Below are positions 62,048 through 64,000 of a DNA stretch of 64,000 nucleotides, in pieces. Position 1 is the first letter of the stretch. Every line of letters starts with the position of its first letter. This DNA is from Ignavibacteria bacterium (GTDB lineage: Bacteria > Bacteroidota > Ignavibacteria > Ignavibacteriales > Ignavibacteriaceae): NCBI GenBank assembly GCA_017302895.1, contig JAFLBV010000001.1, positions 868,001 through 932,000 on the forward strand. Reading direction: 5' to 3'. The notes beneath the pieces were generated by a model. It made no database searches, had not been told where the DNA came from, and saw only the letters and a list, made by a program, of their open reading frames with translations. A program made the position numbers and the translations under genes.

Positions 62048-63364
62048 CTACCGTGCCTGTTTTTCGAATGTGGGAACACTTCCTTTCACGCCATAGAAGG
62101 CGATGAAAGCATAACAAATAACAGGAAGGATAAATGCGTGATGGATTCCGATTGAATCGGCAATTGCACCCTGAACAACAGGGATAAGAGCTCCACCAAC
62201 TATTGCCATGCAAAGAATACCAGATGCCTGTCCGGTATGTTTACCCAGACCTTTAATAGCGAGTGAGAAGATGGTCGGAAACATGATCGAGTTAAAAAGT
62301 CCGACGAGGAGGATCGACCAGATTGCAATTTGTCCATCTGTAAGCATGGAAACAACCACGAGAACTGCTGCTGCTACTGCATTGAAACCAAGAACCTGTC
62401 CCGGATTGATTTTCCTTTGAACGGCAGAGCCTATGAATCTTCCAACCATTGCACCACCCCAGTAGAAGGAAACAAGTTTTCCTGCATCCACTTCGGCGAG
62501 GGTTTTATCGAGGGTAACAAAATAGTTTACAAGGAAGCTGCCAATCGCCACTTCTGCACCTACATAAACAAAGATTCCAACTGCTCCGAGGATCAGGTGT
62601 TTATATCCCCATGCACTCGGGTGAAGATCGTCATAACTTTGCTTTACGCCGTCATCGGATTCAACACTTCCGGCTTCTATTTGGGGAAGTTTAATGTAGG
62701 CGAAGACAGCAGAAAGGAGAATAAGAACTGCTGCGAGACCAAGATAAGGAGTTTGAACAGCGGCTGCCTCGGCTGCCTTGTACAGTTCGAGTTGTGCAGG
62801 AGCCATCTTTGCCATTTCTTCTGAAGACTTTACTGCTGTAGAGAGAATAAGCAAAGACCCGAAGTAAGGGGCAACTGTTGTTCCGAGTGAATTGAAAGCC
62901 TGTGTTAAATTCAATCTTGATGAAGCTGTCTCAGGTTTACCAAGAATGGTAACATAAGGATTTGCTGCCACTTGAAGGAGTGTGATGCCTGCGGCGAGGA
63001 TAAAAAATGCCAGCAGGAAAACAGGATATGACCTCATGCCCGCTGCGGGATAAAAAATTAAAGTGCCCACACCGGCAATAAGGAGACCGAGAACGATACC
63101 TTTTTTATAGCCCACCTTTTCGACCAGTTTCCCCGATGGGAGGGAGACGAGGAAATAAGCAAGGAAAAAAGTAAACTGTACCAGCATCGACTCAGTATAA
63201 CTGAGTGAGAAAACATTCTTCAGATGAGGAATGAGAATATCGTTCAGACATGTGAGGAATCCCCACATAAAAAAGAGGGATGTAAGAATACTCAGTTCGG
63301 GAAGATAATTTTTATTGCTTCCGCTGCTTTTTGTTTTGCCGGCATTAGTAACCATGGTTGCCAT
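62048..63364 (-). CDS. FucP/GluP-type sugar:proton symporter (major facilitator)
   Basis: 438 residues with twelve predicted helices. The family start [20 protein letters not shown] carries the conserved Asp and Asn/Glu residues of FucP. Other segments are [34 protein letters not shown] (the conserved NPY), [18 protein letters not shown] [20 protein letters not shown] and [12 protein letters not shown]. It imports hexose with protons; glucose, galactose or fucose are possible. It is the first gene of the run MFS-GH5-foldase. Its stop is 10 bases before the GH5 start. Confidence 0.93.
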   Translation of the reverse strand: MATMVTNAGKTKSSGSNKNYLPELSILTSLFFMWGFLTCLNDILIPHLKNVFSLSYTESMLVQFTFFLAYFLVSLPSGKLVEKVGYKKGIVLGLLIAGVGTLIFYPAAGMRSYPVFLLAFFILAAGITLLQVAANPYVTILGKPETASSRLNLTQAFNSLGTTVAPYFGSLLILSTAVKSSEEMAKMAPAQLELYKAAEAAAVQTPYLGLAAVLILLSAVFAYIKLPQIEAGSVESDDGVKQSYDDLHPSAWGYKHLILGAVGIFVYVGAEVAIGSFLVNYFVTLDKTLAEVDAGKLVSFYWGGAMVGRFIGSAVQRKINPGQVLGFNAVAAAVLVVVSMLTDGQIAIWSILLVGLFNSIMFPTIFSLAIKGLGKHTGQASGILCMAIVGGALIPVVQGAIADSIGIHHAFILPVICYAFIAFYGVKGSVPTFEKQAR

Positions 63365-63399
63365 TTTTTCTCCAATAGAAAGACTGAAAGTACTTTTAA

Positions 63400-63407
63400 C
63401 AAAGATA
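63400..63407 (-). promoter_or_regulatory. candidate promoter of the sugar transporter operon
   Basis: TATCTTTG on the minus strand (63407-63400) matches the Bacteroidota -7 element, about 36 bases before the ATG. No TTG is seen at the -33 distance. Confidence 0.4.
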
Positions 63408-63500
63408 ATATCTACGCAATAACTGTGCCCGAATTGTTTAATTCACTTTAGGCATTATTTTTGTATTATTATTTCACGCGCTGCTGTTCGTTTTTATTAA

Positions 63501-63523
63501 TTTGATAATTTTTGCTTATCAAA
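63501..63523. promoter_or_regulatory. operator-like inverted repeat between the transporter and ABC-binding-protein genes
   Basis: TTTGATAA-TTTTTGC-TTATCAAA is an exact inverted repeat (8-bp arms, 63501-63508 and 63516-63523, 7-base spacer) midway in the 251-bp divergent region. It could bind a regulator serving both sides. Confidence 0.45.
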
Positions 63524-63584
63524 ATAATAATCCCGGTGAAAACAGACGAATAAAATCGGTGGGAAAAGAGGAAAATTAATATTC

Positions 63585-63594
63585 TATATTTGCA
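63585..63594 (+). promoter_or_regulatory. candidate promoter of the ABC solute-binding-protein gene
   Basis: TATATTTGCA on the plus strand fits the TAnnTTTG element and lies 21 bases before the ATG at 63616. No -33 TTG. Confidence 0.4.
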
Positions 63595-63615
63595 CTAAAA
63601 GTTTGCGGAAATTCC

Positions 63616-64000
63616 ATGAATCTTGAAAAGATCTTTTATATCGTGGCGAGTACGGTTCTCGTAACGGTTTTTGTCCTTATCGTTTTTATCTTTTCTCCGG
63701 TCTCTTATGATGAAAATCTCAAGAAATCGGAGAAGGTAATCTATTACGCAGACAACATTTCCCCGGCGCTTCAAAAGATAATTAATAAATTTAACACCGT
63801 ATACCGCGGCAGGATCAGGGTTGAGACGATAGACCTCTCTTTCGACAAATTCAGCACAAACGAGAGAAAAGAGCTTTTAGCGAGATATCTGAGAAGTAAA
63901 AGCAGCAGGATAGATCTTTTCAGCGTTGATATCATTTGGGTTCCAAGATTCTCAAGGTGGGCTTTACCGTTGAACCGGTTACTCGATTCCAATCTGGTTG
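63616..64000 (+). CDS. ABC transporter extracellular solute-binding protein, N-terminal part (cut by window edge)
   Basis: 128 codons are visible from ATG at 63616. A hydrophobic stretch (about 7-27) is a signal or anchor. Then VIYYADNISPALQKIINKFN and RIDLFSVDIIWVPRFSRWAL match the start of family 1 sugar-binding proteins (e.g. VTV....Wdp for periplasmic binding), including the ...DVi.vD..W...la motif. It probably brings a sugar to an ABC importer whose other genes lie past the edge. Being divergent from the FucP/GH5 unit, it may belong to the same carbohydrate regulon. Confidence 0.8.
   Translation, partial: MNLEKIFYIVASTVLVTVFVLIVFIFSPVSYDENLKKSEKVIYYADNISPALQKIINKFNTVYRGRIRVETIDLSFDKFSTNERKELLARYLRSKSSRIDLFSVDIIWVPRFSRWALPLNRLLDSNLV

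Noticed and set aside
62330..62824. 164-codon plus-strand frame inside the FucP-like gene
   Set aside because: Antisense shadow of a well-supported transporter. Its cysteine-rich composition is produced by the opposite strand's codons.

Overview
The window looks like chromosomal DNA of a free-living, Gram-negative member of the Bacteroidota/Ignavibacteriota lineage. The reasons are two secreted proteins ending in the PNPFNP-type sorting domain used by type IX secretion (3', 2610-3449 and 25246-26514), several TAnnTTTG sequences upstream of genes that resemble the -7 element of Bacteroidota promoters, a carboxypeptidase-D-like TonB-dependent receptor, and a Reg_prop/Y_Y_Y hybrid sensor. Base composition is moderate and coding is dense. 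I see no tRNA or rRNA genes, no CRISPR array, no insertion sequence and no phage. Species cannot be named from the sequence alone.

Layout. 1-2451 (minus): sugar-nucleotide gene rmlB (cut by the window edge), an outer-membrane protein and a transglutaminase-like protein. 2610-9755 (plus): a tight seven-gene operon with a sorted secreted protein, a PqqD-like protein, an ATP-grasp ligase, a fold-III PLP decarboxylase, a urea-transporter/M23 fusion, a TPR protein and a beta-barrel. It is followed by an RmlD-like gene lacking a normal start codon. 10718-14868: nfo, an AAA-ATPase/PD-(D/E)XK accessory gene flanked by repeats, and dnaB. 15024-18998 (minus): a four-gene respiratory/sulfur operon (octaheme cytochrome c, membrane cytochrome b, two YeeE/YedE channels). 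19250-21273: a double-MerR regulator overlapping an alpha/beta hydrolase, divergent from a propeller-type sensor kinase with its NarL-type regulator (21451-25169).

25246-35876: an Asp-box secreted protein, a YitT membrane protein, a CHASE histidine kinase, SpoVG, alaS, a lipoprotein, serC and a DUF1015 protein. 35877-36554 is the largest gene-free stretch. It carries a 47-bp dispersed hairpin repeat, six tandem 53-bp hairpin units and an 18-bp palindrome before a LigB-type dioxygenase gene. 37440-46397: an ECF sigma factor with a membrane partner, a lipoprotein metallo-hydrolase, tex, dienelactone hydrolase, a TonB receptor and a GNAT protein. 46448-56371: prfA, a PAS/GAF kinase, DUF5522, an alpha/beta hydrolase, a ComM/YifB ATPase, two tandem YD-like secreted paralogues, an NAD(P)-binding protein and lhgO. 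56592-64000: a lipoprotein SpoIIE phosphatase with a starch-binding-like sensor domain, a parvulin-like foldase, a GH5 glycosidase with a FucP-like transporter, and a divergent ABC solute-binding protein cut by the right edge.

The best candidate for an undescribed system is the 2610-9755 operon. Its genes overlap or abut, it combines an amino-acid ligase, an amino-acid decarboxylase and a peptide-recognition-like PqqD protein with a membrane channel fused to a peptidoglycan-peptidase-like domain, and it ends in envelope proteins. A small-molecule or peptide tailoring and export/envelope role is an inference. All calls come from reading the sequence, without database searches.
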